Counted from the stretch's first letter, positions 9,771 to 21,268 are shown. The stretch is DNA of 64,000 nt from Apoda limacodes (GCA_946406115.1 OX291540.1:10722563-10786562); one strand, 5' to 3'. Numbers and translations are program-made. Notes: a model not told the origin generated them from the sequence alone.

Positions 9771-12700
9771 TTCATTTAATGCGTAATCTACTTTTTATAC
9801 TCCCAAAACATGTATCACACAAAATTGGCTACGCAGGCATCATTAACGCTCATATGCAATTTTTTTTTCTTCTCACAGACTTTCACCTACCGATAGTACC
9901 TTAATCATGTTTTTTACGTAGACCTTAAAATAACCGTTTAGTAGTCAAATACTGGGTGGCCGTTAAAAAGGATAAGATTACGAGATGCAGTAGCACGTTT
10001 GTAATTTACCGGTAATGCGGTAACCATTCATAAGGCCTCTGTCTCCTCTACAATCAACGTTTAGTTCGTGATGAGAGAGAGTTGAAAACATACGAGATTA
10101 AAGTTTTTTGAGCTTGTTGGTATCAAAACTGTGGTACAATAGAAAATCCTATATATTTAGTTAAGCTTAAAAATTAGGCAGCTGAAAAAGTATAAATGTA
10201 TTGATTTATAGTGACTTATTTTTTAACTTTTTATGCAAAAATTTGCTTATTAAATTGGTGATTTTATGAATTTCCTACTAACCCATGGACTATGTCAGTA
10301 CCCAATACCATAAAAAAATTAACGGCTCAACCCAACCAGCAAAAGGGTCCTGTAAAAATATTCTATATCTCTAAATGGCCTTATTAAGGTTGTATAAAAG
10401 TGTTTGTGGCGATAGCTTGTTGTATAAAAGCGTTGAATATGATAATTTGGCTCTATAAACTTATAAAGCGAAAAGAATTTAGAAGAGAGTGATGTTAACA
10501 TTTACATCGCCACTTTATACACCACTTACAACTGTTATTAAAAAAGATATTAAGCACTTCAAAAGTTTTCGAATTGTCCTTTATGAAACAAATCTGCTCT
10601 TAATAAGTTCAGTTAAAAAACTCTAGTATAGCCCAGTGTTCTATATTAGTGCCGAAGATGCGGAATTATTGGTGTAGCCATACTATAACACCTTTTAAGT
10701 TTCTTAGATAGTGCTTTAACTGTGGACGTATGCCAGTCACTATAGAATAATGGTATATTACCGAAATGATATATAATCGTGTTTGATGTTTCCCTTTTGT
10801 ACCAAATTTGAACATGTGTGTCTATACTACAACTAGTACAGTACTATGAATTAAGGCGGTCGGTGGAAGTCTTTTGTAGGACGACCATTTTTCTTTGTTT
10901 CATTTTTTTTTTGTTTATGTCTTTTCCAACATAAAATTTGTTATTATCTTAACAAAATAATAGACTGGCTTTAAGGAACCCTATTTTTTACTATAATGGA
11001 GGTAACCTATATTGTGGCCGGTGCCATTTGGAACTATAACCGCCATACCAAAATTAATTTGCTTCGTAATGGTGTCCCTGTTTTTTTTATTTTTAAAAAC
11101 AAATATTTTACTCAATTATTGTCAATAATTCGGGGGGCGCATTAAAAAATTCTTTTCAAACCTAACCTTAGTATATCAACAAAATTTCCTCCGCATATCA
11201 TTCTGCAGGCGGAGGCCCATAACGCACCGTGTTCCCATGCACGATATGAATATAATTAATACAAACTGTAGTAATTAACGTATCTCACAATTTTTTTATA
11301 ATTTCAGTTATTTAAATCAATTGAAAAATTATTAAATAAGTGAATGAATGAAGAATGATAGATATGGCGATGTACAGGAACCTCGATAACCGCTACAGTA
11401 CCGAACTGGACTAAAATAGCGTCGATGTGACTACTACATCACCATAAGGCCACACATTACGCCGCTACAGGAACACTAAACAATAACATGGTGATGTAAA
11501 TGCGCCACTTTGTTGTGTTGTAAATGTTTTCTGGTCTTCTATAGCACTATTCACTTACACCGATTTGCTCTCGCCAAAAGGTTCTTAGAACCGCTATAGT
11601 ACCAGGTTTCCCTGCTTGGGAAATCTTCTTTTTTTTTGGGATGTTATGGCATGAGCTGATAATAATTCATTAATTTTTTATTTTTGAAAACCAATTTAAA
11701 AAAAAAATGTAGGTCTCAACATTTATTTTTATTATTCTTTACTTTAGGCTTTACCTAAATACAAAAGTGGATGCTAGTTAAATTTACTTGGAAATAAAAT
11801 ACCAAGCTAATTCGGTACAAGACTTTTGTAGCAGTTTCACAAATATCAATTATTGTGACTACATCAGCGATCTCTTTAACTAGATTGATAAAGGTAATTA
11901 ACGAAATCACAATAATGTTTTTTTCGACAGTCTCATATGAAATTTTTGTGTTGAAACCTAAACTTAAATGAGGAGTATTTTATATTCTATTTCCGATTAA
12001 AGCAAATAACTGTGCATGCGTGAGCTATTATGAACTACGTACTACGCACTTGCCACCGCTTGCCTCTAAAATTGCTGTATATTGCTGCAGTTCATTTAGT
12101 CACTAGTCACAGGCTTTCTTGCGTATGAATACGACCTAACCTAGTAACTAGTTGTAGTAACTGCTACGTTACGTTTGTTCAATAATGCGTGCTAAAGTTT
12201 TCCTCCATATTTTCAAATTCAAACTGAAACATTCATAATGCGTTGTTGCCGCAGCTCGAGACGGGACATGTTCCTACCTGAACACCGCTATTGTTCCCCC
12301 GAAGCCTTTTTTTGAAGCACAACAAAGCCACAAGGTATGCATCGCGTAGCAGCCTTTGTGCGTGAAAGAGAGTGCGCACTTTTGCTTTATGATCATATAC
12401 AGCAGGATTCATAATTGAAATAAAATGTCACTATATAATAACGAAAAAAAATATTTTTCTGCAACAAAAAATTGGAAGGTTTATAAATAGGAAATTAGAA
12501 GTTATGCTAATATTAGGCTAGAGTTATTTTACATAGAAAGTGTGTTAAGCTCGATCAACATATAAGGTAGATAGGATTTTTTATACTCATGTTGTTTATT
12601 TTTCCTCGTTTTATGTCCAGTTATTGATAAAAAATATTAAAATAAAATTTTCTTGCAACTTTTAATGTTTTAAATATTTTGTAAAAATATGAGTTTTTAA

Positions 12701-13198
12701 TTTTATTTCTTTTTAAATCACCTTGATTTAAACTAACAGATGACAATTTTACTAATACTAAAAACGCATTAAGTAAAAAGTTTACTTACTAATAAAACCT
12801 AATGAAGATAAAAACCTTTTTAAAACTCTTTAAAAAAGGTGGTGACTCACCTTTGACTCATAAGGATGTAGGTATGTAAGTTCGTGATTACCTCAAACAC
12901 TACAGATCTGACTTAGGTGAAGTTTTCACTACTAAAACGTAGGAGTCAGTCAGTAAATTTTTGACTATCGGTGATGTTGATCGAAATAGTTTTTACAACA
13001 CCAAGTAGAGACAAAAAATAATAATAACAAACTGTGTGTACAGCACGAGCAAAATTGCTTTGTTTCATCAGAAATAGACTTCTTTTGGTAAAATAAAGCA
13101 ACAACAAAACGTCTCTTATTAATGAAGAAACGAATCGCTGGTTACTGGTAGGAAAAATTAATTAATCATGTCGATTTCGGGTGTCGATGCAAATCAGT

Positions 13199-13200
<2 letters not shown>
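9771..13200. other. AT-rich DNA, mostly unrecognised
   Basis: No gene is supported. Around 10270-11640 related phrases recur (GGTTGTATAAAAGTG and TTGTATAAAAGCG at 10389-10440; ACCGCTACAGTACC at 11389 and ACCGCTATAGTACC at 11590; ACATTTACATCGCCACTT at 10500 facing GGTGATGTAAATGCGCC at 11490). They suggest a decayed repeat cluster whose ends cannot be fixed. The rest is low-complexity AT-rich DNA. Confidence 0.35.

Positions 13201-13201
<1 letters not shown>

Positions 13202-13234
<33 letters not shown>
13202..13234. repeat. (CA)n microsatellite
   Basis: About sixteen CA units with one interruption near the start. No flanking element was recognised. Confidence 0.95.
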
Positions 13235-13369
13235 AATTACTCTAAAAATAGTCTGAAATGATTTGTTACGTAAATTTCGGACCCATTATAGTAACTCCAT
13301 CCATAAATAATATGTATATAAGAAGAAACTGTTTGCCTAGGTTTCTTCAGATATATCAATATCAACGCA

Positions 13370-13745
13370 CAGCCCCAATTACTATGTCTAGAGACTTGAA
13401 CATTTGCACAGAGGTACCCGTTATAACGTAGGCGAGCACTGAGAAAAGATTTTGCAAATGATTGATAAATTTGGTGTTAATTAAAAGTTTATATGAAAAT
13501 CCGTAATTTTGGAAAAAATTAAGATCGACTAGTTTCACTGTTTTAGGAAAATCGTTCCGTTGAGAGTATAAATAGGAGGCCGAAAGATTGTATTGGAATT
13601 GTATATAAATTTCTTATTTTGAAGCTAAATTCATTGGTACTTGGCCTTTAGGATAAAAATAAAGATATACATGTGTCAACGTTTTTGGAAAATCATCCCA
13701 TAGAGGGCGAAACCGGGATTAAAATTTGTATGAGAATTCCGATAA
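13370..13745 (+). mobile_element. Interspersed repeat shared with 29870-30150, copy 1
   Basis: Shared blocks include GAGACTTGAACATTTGCACA, GTTATAACGTAGGCGAGCAC, GGTACTTGGCCTTTAGGATA and TTTTGGAAAATCATCCC. The same blocks appear in reverse complement around 29870-30150 (TCGCCTACGTTATAAC, CTAAAGGCCAAATACCA, GATTTTCCAAAAAC). No coding capacity is visible. Confidence 0.6.
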
Positions 13746-15044
13746 TTTACATATGTTATGTATGTAGATGTTAGGTTTATAATAAGTGGATATTATTCCC
13801 ATTCCACCGATAGACCTCCACTGATAAGCGATAAATAAAATAACAATAAACAAAGCAATTAAAAAAAATATAGAAAAATAATACCTGTTTAAGAAAAATA
13901 TCACCCGGCTTCAAAAGTTCTGTACCAAACTAAACTAAAAATAGATAAAAATAATCAATTTTCTTCCAAAAATCAATATAAAGTGATAATAATAACGAAA
14001 AATACCAAGCCTACAAACAATAATCGATTATCTAGTAAAATCATAAGGCTTCACTTAGACCAATTTACATTTTTTAAGTATGTTCGGTACAGAGATTTAG
14101 AATTAGTTATTTTTTTTATGAAGAAGTTAGTGATTACATTTTTTTGTGATTTTCATTTACTTCGCTAAATTTAAAGCATCCTGTATGAAGCAATAAGGCA
14201 GAGTGCAGACGTCCAAAGCATCATATGAACAGAAAGTCGTCGCTGTCTGAAGGGGAACACAGGGGGTAATATGACATCATTTGCTTTTAATTATCACTAA
14301 AATTAGAGTATAGCTGGAACCTTCTATTCTTATAATGTAAAACTTAAACTTATTTTACTTTGTCACATCAGCCGTAGTTTTTCAACGTTACAAGTGCACA
14401 GGCCTTTTAGTCCACCGTGCTTACTTAGTGCAAATTTGCAGACGTTGTCAAGTTTGCCATTTATTATATTGTGTATTTATATTCGTAGCAAAATTGTCAT
14501 CTTAGTTTTTAGCAACTCGTTTATAATAAAGTATATACTTGCAACATTAAAACACGAGCAACGAGTAAACGTACTTACTGAAAAGAAAGGTGGTGTGACA
14601 CGCTGCCGCCAGAGTGCGATTACTGATAAATAGATTTGCTTGAGTTGAGATTTATATTGATAAAAATTCTCAAATATCTAAAATTATTGTTTAACAAAAA
14701 TAAACGTCATGCATGTGACAGTGATAAATGTAGCGAAGAGGCTATTCTTACGCCGACTGATTTAATAAAAATAGTCGATGACGCCAACAAAATAATATTA
14801 AATGAAAAGTAAAAAAATGGTATCTGCTATATTATGTTTTTATTATTTTTATATATACTATATTTTTTATAATTATTTTATATACATTCGAGCTGTTCCC
14901 GTGACAATGTATGAGCAGAATGCTAATTTTTTATAAATAAGATAACATGTTAAGAAAATAATAAAGTAGTGATCGAACAATAACAATAATAATAGAACAC
15001 AGAGTGAAACTTTTATCACACGAAAACTATAACATTCTCAATTT
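13746..15044. other. AT-rich non-coding DNA
   Basis: No recognised repeat or gene. The frames at 13719-13904, 13983-14168 and 14394-14633 are AT-rich, short and without domain features. Confidence 0.4.
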
Positions 15045-15488
15045 AAAATCGGCCAAGTGCGAGTCGATCTCGTGCACGAAGGGCTCCGTACCATTATCTA
15101 TAAAAACGGCAAAAAAACACGTTTGTTGTATCGGAGCCTCCTTAAATATTTGTTTTATTTTAATTTAATTGTTTATTTTTAAATTGACTATATAACTTAA
15201 TATTCTATGAATATTTTAAGCGTCTGCCTCTTACAGTTATCGATATCGAGCAAAATCGAGCAAAAAAAATCATATAATTGTTTTATGGGAGCCCCCTTAA
15301 AAAATTATTTTATTCTTGTTTTTAGTATTTGTTGTTATAGCGGCAACAGAAATACATCTTCTGTGATCAACTGTCTAACTATCACGGAATGCTTTATGAG
15401 ATACAGCCTGGTGACGGACGGACGACGGACAGCGAAGTCTTAGTAATGGAGTTCCGCTAATTACCCTTTGGGTACCGAACCCTAGAAA
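15045..15488 (+). mobile_element. GGGTTCCGTACC-family repeat with internal duplication or insertion
   Basis: The left end reads AATCGGCCAAGTGCGAGTCG and GGGCTCCGTACCATTATC. The right end reads GTGACGGACGGACGACGGAC, then TTTGGGTACCGAACCCTAG. Compared with the 295-bp form it is about 145 bp longer: the block GGAGCCTCCTTAAATATTTG is followed by non-family sequence (about 15170-15250), and then the equivalent block GGGAGCCCCCTTAAAAAATT reappears. This looks like a partial internal duplication or an insertion. The frames at 15207-15443 and 15375-15683 are shadows on this repeat. Confidence 0.75.
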
Positions 15489-15915
15489 AGATCTGATGTT
15501 TGACTTTTTATTGTTTTTGCATTCAGCTTTTAACGTTAAGATGGATACAGATACATGGAATATTCGAAAAACAGTTTCCGACGTGGGACTAACGCAGCAG
15601 AAACTGCTCGTAATGTCAATCCAGTTTTTGGAGAGGATACGGCTTACGCAGGCAGCCAAACTTCGACTTGAAAAATTTACCACTAGGAAGACCAGCCACT
15701 AAGGTAAAAGTAAGATTATTGAAGGTGATGGTGGAAGCCGATTCGTGTCAAACTACCAAAGAATAAGCGGCATGGCTTGACGTTAGCATACACACAATAT
15801 TTTAGATTATTGTAGATTATTAATTTTGTCATTCTTTAAAATTAAAATTAACAATACCAAGTTATTGTATAATGTGAAAAAATATATTTATAGCAAAGAT
15901 GCAGACAAAAGATTA
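15489..15915. other. Unassigned sequence
   Basis: A plus-strand frame at 15496-15702 (68 residues) is fairly GC-balanced and Leu/Lys-rich, but it has no recognised domain, splice context or partner exon. It may be a repeat relic. Nothing else is seen. Confidence 0.25.
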
Positions 15916-15917
15916 CC

Positions 15918-16005
15918 CTCGAGCCAGGACTCGAACCTGCAACAATTCTTAAAGTTCGTGTAAGTGCTTGCAATAGAGGCACAAGTCTGACCAATGAAAA
16001 CCCCA
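15918..16005 (-). repeat. tRNA-like SINE fragment
   Basis: On the minus strand there is TTGGTCAGACTTG, and about 60 bases later GCAGGTTCGAGTCCTGGCTC. The latter has the pol III B-box GGTTCGAGTCC within a near-perfect T-arm stem (GCAGG/CCTGG, one mismatch). A full cloverleaf with a paired acceptor stem is not visible, so a functional tRNA gene is unlikely. A tRNA-derived SINE head is the better reading. Confidence 0.5.
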
Positions 16006-16789
16006 ACTACATCTTTACCATACGAATACGCTCGTTACGAAAGTAAGAATCAACTCCTGTCAACTTATAAAAACGTAATTAATAACTTTTATATATTATT
16101 CAGTTCAATTTTATCCGTTACTCCTTTGATATAGAGCAGGAACGCTATGGCTGTCTGCTAACCTATGGATTCTTTGTACGTGTGTTACGGCGAACTGAAC
16201 GTCTACTTGTTTTGTACTCGTTTCTCTTGAGTGCTTCCTTAACGTGTGCCAGCTCAGTATCTAAATGTTCAGGGTCACAAAGGTCATGAGCTCGGTTAGT
16301 CAGAGACGTCAACTGATTGTAGGTGACGTAGGTGATAATGCGAGGAGGCGTCCAGGTATCTGTCGGTGTGTGTGAGTTTCCAATATCCAGTATGCCCCAA
16401 AGAGCCATCTTCCCTTACATTCCATTCACTTTCATTTTTATATATAAAACGAATTGTTATGAATGGAGCTATAGTGATCTAGGTATTGTTCTTCTTCCCG
16501 CCTGGTTTCTATAATTAAGCAGAACACGTCAACACCATATCTTTTCCAAAGTCGAACGCTAAAAGGCCCTGAGCTCAAAGCTTTCTCCTCAAAATGTTCC
16601 ATCCAGATGTTGGCAAATGTTGGTGCTACCGGATTACTCAGCTACTCCATCAATCTGAAGGTAGTGCTGACTTTGGTACAGAAAAAAGTTTTCTTCTAAA
16701 CTTTGACAAAAAACGACGCGTTTAATCCCGTATTATTTTTATATTAGTAATGGAACGCGAAAATTTAAAATGTTATGATATTCGCTCGT
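16006..16789. other. Unassigned sequence
   Basis: Overlapping frames on both strands at 16163-16514 have no recognised domain. The moderately GC-richer stretch 16160-16400 could be a transposon coding relic, but no motif supports it. Confidence 0.25.
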
Positions 16790-17125
16790 TTTAATTACAA
16801 CGCCATCTATTGTCAAGTGGTAAAAATAATAGTATTACTTTAGTGTTGCTTAGGAACGCCAGCTATTGTCAAGTGGTAAAAATAATAGTATTACTATTCG
16901 CCAATAGGTATAGGCCAGGTAGAGTCATATTTTTCAGTTTATCATAGCGTGAAAACACGGATACAACGACGTTTTCTAAAAATGAAACTTAGCTAAATTA
17001 ATTTATCGCCCCCGACACCCCCTACATACTAAATTTCATGAGAATCGTTGGAGCCGTTATATGGATTACAAATTCGAGATTCAGATTATATAAGTATACA
17101 AGAATTGCTCGTTTAAAGGTATTAA
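16790..17125 (-). mobile_element. Interspersed repeat, copy 2 of the 4193 element
   Basis: Reverse-oriented relative of 4193-4510. It has two direct blocks (CTATTGTCAAGTGGTAAAAA twice, about 60 bp apart), then ACGACGTTTTCTAAAAATGA, AATTTCATGAGAATCGTTGG and the end AAGAATTGCTCGTTTAAAGG. The TA tract of copy 1 is replaced here by a short TATATAAGTATAC stretch. Confidence 0.65.
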
Positions 17126-17159
17126 ATTAAATATAAATGTATTTCATATTTTATGGTAC

Positions 17160-17290
17160 ATTGTGTATTAAGGGCGGTAACGAGGAAATTACTAACGAGA
17201 GGCAATTTAAGGCCGAACGTTTATTGTAAAGATCACCACCAGACATTCAAATATTTTTTAGTACAATCGTAAATAAAAATACTTAAAATA
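17160..17290 (+). repeat. Short dispersed repeat (AAGGGCGGTAACGAG type)
   Basis: ATTGTGTATTAAGGGCGGTA with the following GAAATTACTAACGAGAGGC resembles 59378-59465 (GTGCATTAAGGGCGATAAGG ... CCGCCCGTGTTAAATAC) and 47795-47880 (GTGGTAAGGAGAAAATTACT ... CCACCCGTGTTAAACAC). These are three diverged members of one short repeat of unknown class. Confidence 0.45.
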
Positions 17291-17440
17291 CTAATTGTGA
17301 CAGGCTTGATTTATGCCCTGAGGGTCTCCTAGTGGTTTTTGGATTAGGCGGTTATCGATGATGAAAAATTAGTCTTGTTACCGTAAAGAACGGTAGAGAA
17401 TAGGTCTGAAATACTTTACTAAGTTTTTTTTCACATTTTC

Positions 17441-18240
17441 TTTTTTTTTTATTTCGATTGACAGTTTGGTTCTAAACAGGGCTATATCTTCATAACTATT
17501 GATCTGAGACTAGCAGTTTCCTTACAGAAATGATAGATCCCATCAAGATTTTTATTTCTGATGACAACTGTCAAACTAGAAAGTCGTTATATCTCCATAA
17601 CTATTAAACTTAGACTAGCAGTTTTTTTTACACAAATGATATATCACACAAAAGATCTTCTATCTATTTATTGCAGATGCGGCTATAATCTCCGTAAATG
17701 TTGATCTAAGACTAGCAGTTTCTTAACAGTAATGATAGACCTCATCAAGATCTTTATTTAGGATGACAGCCTTTAAACTAGAAAGAGCTATATCTTCGTA
17801 ACTATTGATCTGAGACTAGCAGTTTCCCTACAGAAATGATAGATCTCATCATGATCTTTATTTTTGATGACAGTTGTCAATTTAGAAAGAAGAATACTGT
17901 CATCAAAAATAAAGATCTTGATGAAATTAATCATTTGTTAAAAGTTTCAGGTCAATAGTTACGGAGGTATATACATTTCTAATTTGACAGCTGACATCCG
18001 AAATAAAAATTTTGATGAGATTTATTATTACTATAAGAAAACTGCTAGTCTCAGATCAATAGTGACGAAGATATAGCCCTTTTTAGTTTGACAGCTGTCA
18101 CGAAATATAGATCTTGATGAGATCTATCATTTCTATATGAAAACTGCTGGTCTAAGATCAATAGTTACGGATATATAACTCTTTCTAAATTGACAGCTGA
18201 TATTAAAAATAAAGATCTTGATAAGATAAGATAAAATGAT
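17441..18240. repeat. Palindromic array of about 105-bp repeat units
   Basis: Four units lie in one orientation, starting near 17481, 17586, 17682 and 17787. Each carries a GCTATATCTTCATAACTATT block, GATCTGAGACTAGCAGTTTC, AGAAATGATAGATC and a GATGACAGTTGTCAA block. From about 17897 the same unit continues in reverse complement about 3.3 times (e.g. AAACTGCTAGTCTCAGATCA near 18038). The two halves meet at about 17880-17895 with almost no loop, so the array can fold on itself over about 350 bp, with mismatches. Non-coding. It may be a foldback-type element with multiple subterminal units; I do not recognise the family. Confidence 0.85.
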
Positions 18241-18535
18241 GTTAATTAAATATAGGTACCTACTGTTCAATATTGATGGAATTTCTGGACTTGAGAATGC
18301 TCTTCAACATAGAGTGAAGCAGCCATAGGGAAGACTGTTTGAAATTTTTGGCAATTTCCAGAAGTAAGCTAAATAGGACATTATGTAAAAACGAACTCTT
18401 TTTCTTCTTGTTTTTTCTTCTTCTTGTTCTTGTTGAATCTCTAAGTTGTTAACGAATACACATACTATCTTCACTATAACATCCAAAACGAGGAATTTCG
18501 CCGAAGAATCAATGTTACCGACATAGCTCAAATAG
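18241..18535. other. Unassigned sequence
   Basis: Contains a TTCTTCTTG microsatellite-like tract (about 18402-18432). The minus frame 18304-18702 runs antisense through the LINE tail that follows and is not a gene. Confidence 0.4.
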
Positions 18536-18745
18536 TTAGCAAGCTGCAATAGCAATGGGCAGGACACATCGCTTGTCGAACCGATAACCGATGGGGCAGA
18601 AAGGTTCTCGAATGGCGAACACGGAACGGAAGACAGCGTGGGACGGCCTCCTACCAGATGGATAGATGACCCGGTTAGAGCCGCAGGAAGGGCGGCGTCC
18701 ATTGATTATGGTGGTATGTCGTGAGATTTGGGTCAACCCATCCTC
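18536..18745 (+). mobile_element. RTE-like LINE ORF2 tail relic
   Basis: The plus strand encodes QWAGHIACRTDNRWGRKVLE, then WRTRNGR and, after a frameshift, GRPPTRWIDDPVRAAGR. This is the recognisable C-terminal tail of RTE-like retrotransposon reverse transcriptases (WAGHIARRTD-RWG, then GRP-TRW-DD). It is 5'-truncated and interrupted by stops. Frames on the minus strand here (18304-18702, 18536-18736) are antisense shadows. Confidence 0.8.
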
Positions 18746-18985
18746 AACCTCCTCATCTCACATCAAGACTTTTCAAAATGCGTATTTTAAGTGTAAATGC
18801 GTAAGTTTTTGCTGAATTGCGTTGGATTTATTAAAAAACATAATTTGTTATTTTGTGGCTTTCGCATAACCGCGATAAATATTATTGTGTAAGATTTTGT
18901 CATATTTTAGTGAAGGAAGATGTTTTATTTAATTAAACCTATTTTTCTAGCAATTTTACACTGTTTCTATAGAAAAAAATTACAT
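18746..18985. other. AT-rich spacer between LINE tails
   Basis: AT-rich sequence separating two RTE-like tails. It may be an insertion into one copy or the gap between two copies; no ends are visible. Confidence 0.3.
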
Positions 18986-19157
18986 GATATTTGTCGAGTC
19001 CCATAAATGGGGGAGACCCATAAACGCCTCACGTCATTAATGGACGCCTCTAAGCCGAAGCGCGTGCGGCTCAGGACCGGCCGTTGTGGAGACATATGAG
19101 GGAGGCCTACGTGCAGCAGTGGACGTCTTCCGGCTGAAATGATGACGACGACCATAA
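18986..19157 (+). mobile_element. RTE-like LINE 3' end with GACGACGA tail
   Basis: CAGGACCGGCCGTTGTGGAG onward encodes AQDRPLWRHMREAYVQQWTS followed by a stop. The short tail ATGATGACGACGACC follows. This is the final few residues of ORF2 plus the simple-repeat tail of the RTE-like family. The 3' end is well preserved; the upstream part is scrambled. Confidence 0.8.
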
Positions 19158-20520
19158 GAATATTATTTATTATTGTTAACTAACCTTTAAGTAAAGTAAA
19201 TAGAAGGGTAAGGAATTCTATAACTTGCTGAAACTAATCCTAAATTGCTAAAACAAAACTTGTTATCTGTGGCCAAAACCATAACAATTCAGGTTTGATA
19301 CGGTAATTTTGTGCACACATTTTGAAAGGGATATTTGAGCAACGAGCGAGAAATTCCGGATAAGTGAAAACAAAGCCCGGATATCGTGCCATTGTTTTCC
19401 GGGAAAATCCGCAAACAGACCTGCACCAGTAGCGCCCTTTGTATATAAAGGGGGACTTTTGACAAACCTCGATATTGTTTGATGGAAGTCAATAAATAAA
19501 TGCCCCAACTAGTACTGAAGACTAGATTTTTATCTATGAACAATAGTAGTTGACGACTTTAATGGTTTCCAATATTTATAATTTATTAAACGAAAAATAA
19601 ATGTAAGTATGTACACATGTTTTTTAAAAAATTAAGTGAATATGAATATGGAATAGATTCAACTAGTTCTTGTTTTTAAAAAAAGAAAATATAATTTAAA
19701 TGTAATTATTCATTTATCCAAACTAATGATAACAAGCTACATCAGACATGACAGATAGATAGATTTACGAAACCTTTAGAATAGAAAAAGATAGAATTCT
19801 AAGGTTTTTCATGTCGAGGGATTGGTCGAGACAAAACCACATCACATTACAAAATGTACAATATATTGTAACGTGTGTCGCACACTTTTTAAAATTTGGT
19901 ATTACTTTGTGATAGGTTTGTCAAAGGATTTCCATACTTATTTTCTCTCACTAAGATTCAAATGAAAATAAATACTAGGTTACCTGTCTCGTTACATTTA
20001 AGTACGCTATGATGACCTGATCATTAGTATGTTATTAAATAGTCAAAAATTCGGTAAATAAACTAAATATACTTACATCAGTATTTAGGTACAGCATCGT
20101 ACCTTTAATAGGATATACGGAGTTTTAACTGGTTTACTCTATGTTTATTTATCTTGTTTCACCAAATATTCTCCCATATTTCAAAAGTTTAACTTATTCT
20201 ATACTTAAATACTTATTCATTTAGAATATTGTTTGAAAATGTAGCTTTTACTAACACTGATTTTACTCCTTGTGTATTAAAAGGGGCCTATATGATTCCT
20301 CATTTTAATGACTTTTATGACTCCCAAAAAAAGAGGGGTCAAAAAACAAATCTCGCGCCCCCAATTTTTCAAAAAATTTTCCTATACTTCTAAACTTCCC
20401 ATTTTGATACAATAATACAATATTTTTATTTGAACTCTTTCATCGCCGAAGAATATTCATGTTCCTATTTAAAATCCTATACTTACTGGGCAGTAACTTT
20501 AAAAGTTTCTTGGAGAAAAG
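19158..20520. other. AT-rich DNA, nothing recognised
   Basis: Overlapping minus frames at 19263-19543 have no recognised domain. The block 19370-19460 is less AT-rich than its surroundings and may be part of an unrecognised repeat. Confidence 0.35.
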
Positions 20521-21060
20521 ACTGCTGAATGGAGTACTGCTGCCATCTCTGGGCGGGTGCACCCGGATGCCAGCTTGGCTCTTTTGACTCGGTTCAACGA
20601 CGGGCTGTGAGAATTGTCGACGATTCCAAACTAACTTGCGGTATCGAGCCCTTAAGTCTGTGGAGAAACTTTGCCTCCCTGTGTGTGTTCTGCCGCTTGT
20701 ACAATGGGTTGTGTTCTGAGGAATTGTTCGACATGATGCCCACGGCTATTTTCTACCATCGCACCGTTCGCCACCGGCAGAGAATTCATTCTCACACTTT
20801 AGAACCTAAATGGTCGAGTACAGTGCGGTTTCAGAGAAACTTCCTCCCGCGAACGCTTAAGTTGCGGAATGAGCTCCCTGCCAAGGTTTTCTCTAAGAAC
20901 TACAGTATGGTGTTCTTCAAGAAAGAAGTTATTAGATTTCTGAAGGGTCGGCAACGCGCAAGTGATACCCCTGGTGTTGCAAGCGTCCATAGGCTACGGT
21001 GACCGCTTATCATCAGGCGGCGTAAGCTTGTTTGCCACCTTAGTGGTATTAAAAAAAAAG
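20521..21060 (+). mobile_element. LINE 3' fragment (jockey/CR1-like): ORF2 C-terminus, 3' UTR and poly-A
   Basis: 5'-truncated copy of a second LINE family. It holds the open C-terminal coding region, a short 3' UTR (ATCATCAGGCGGCGTAAGC, TGTTTGCCACCTTAGTGG) and a terminal A run at 21050-21059. The copy is relatively young: the coding part is uninterrupted. Partial copies lie at 21123-21268 (inverted), 36330-36386 and 45882-46072. Confidence 0.85.
20529..21002 (+). pseudogene. LINE reverse transcriptase C-terminal region (truncated, open frame)
   Basis: A 157-residue open frame starting at MEYCCHLWAGAPGCQ. It contains FDSVQRRAVRIVDDSKL, SLCVFCRLYNG, FYHRTVRHRQRIHSHTLEP, VRFQRNFLPRTLKLRNELP and FFKKEVIRFLKGRQRA. 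This is the typical C-terminal tail after the RT in jockey/CR1-group ORF2. The polymerase domain and endonuclease are absent because of 5' truncation, so it has no activity. The start methionine is internal to ORF2 (the motif is usually LEYCSHLWAGAP). The minus frame 20799-20990 is a shadow. Confidence 0.85.
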
Positions 21061-21122
21061 ACGTTTGCTTATTAAAAAGAACCAGTTAGAATAGATAAAA
21101 AACAAAAATATTTACACCTCAC

Positions 21123-21268
21123 CATCAGCAAAAGGAGTTTTTTTTTCAGCCTATGGACGCTTGCAACACATGATGCATCAATTGCACGTTGCCGACCCTT
21201 CAGAAATCTAATAACTTCTTTCTTGAAGAAGCCCATACTGTAGTCCTTAGAGAAAACCTTGGTTTTAG
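21123..21268 (-). mobile_element. Inverted partial copy of the 20521 LINE 3' end
   Basis: The minus strand encodes VFSKDYSMGFFKKEVIRFLK, GRQRAIDASCVASVHRLKKK, nearly the same as the last part of the LINE copy ending at 21060. The two face each other tail to tail with about 65 bp between the poly-A and this copy, making a short inverted repeat. Similarity stops near 21268. Confidence 0.8.

Noticed and set aside
15375..15702. Overlapping frames on both strands after the GGGTTCCGTACC-family copy
   Set aside because: The minus frame reads through the repeat end. The plus frame has no recognisable domain or exon boundaries.
15918..16005. Functional tRNA gene
   Set aside because: B box and T-arm are good, but no full cloverleaf or paired acceptor stem is visible.
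16163..16408. Minus-strand 81-residue frame with mixed composition
   Set aside because: No domain recognised and no neighbouring exon; a competing frame lies on the other strand.
17441..18240. CRISPR array
   Set aside because: Units are about 105 bp with no unique spacers and invert at the midpoint; the genome is also eukaryotic.
18304..18736. Minus-strand frames of 132 and 66 residues
   Set aside because: They are antisense to an RTE-like LINE tail whose plus-strand translation is clearly the real coding line.
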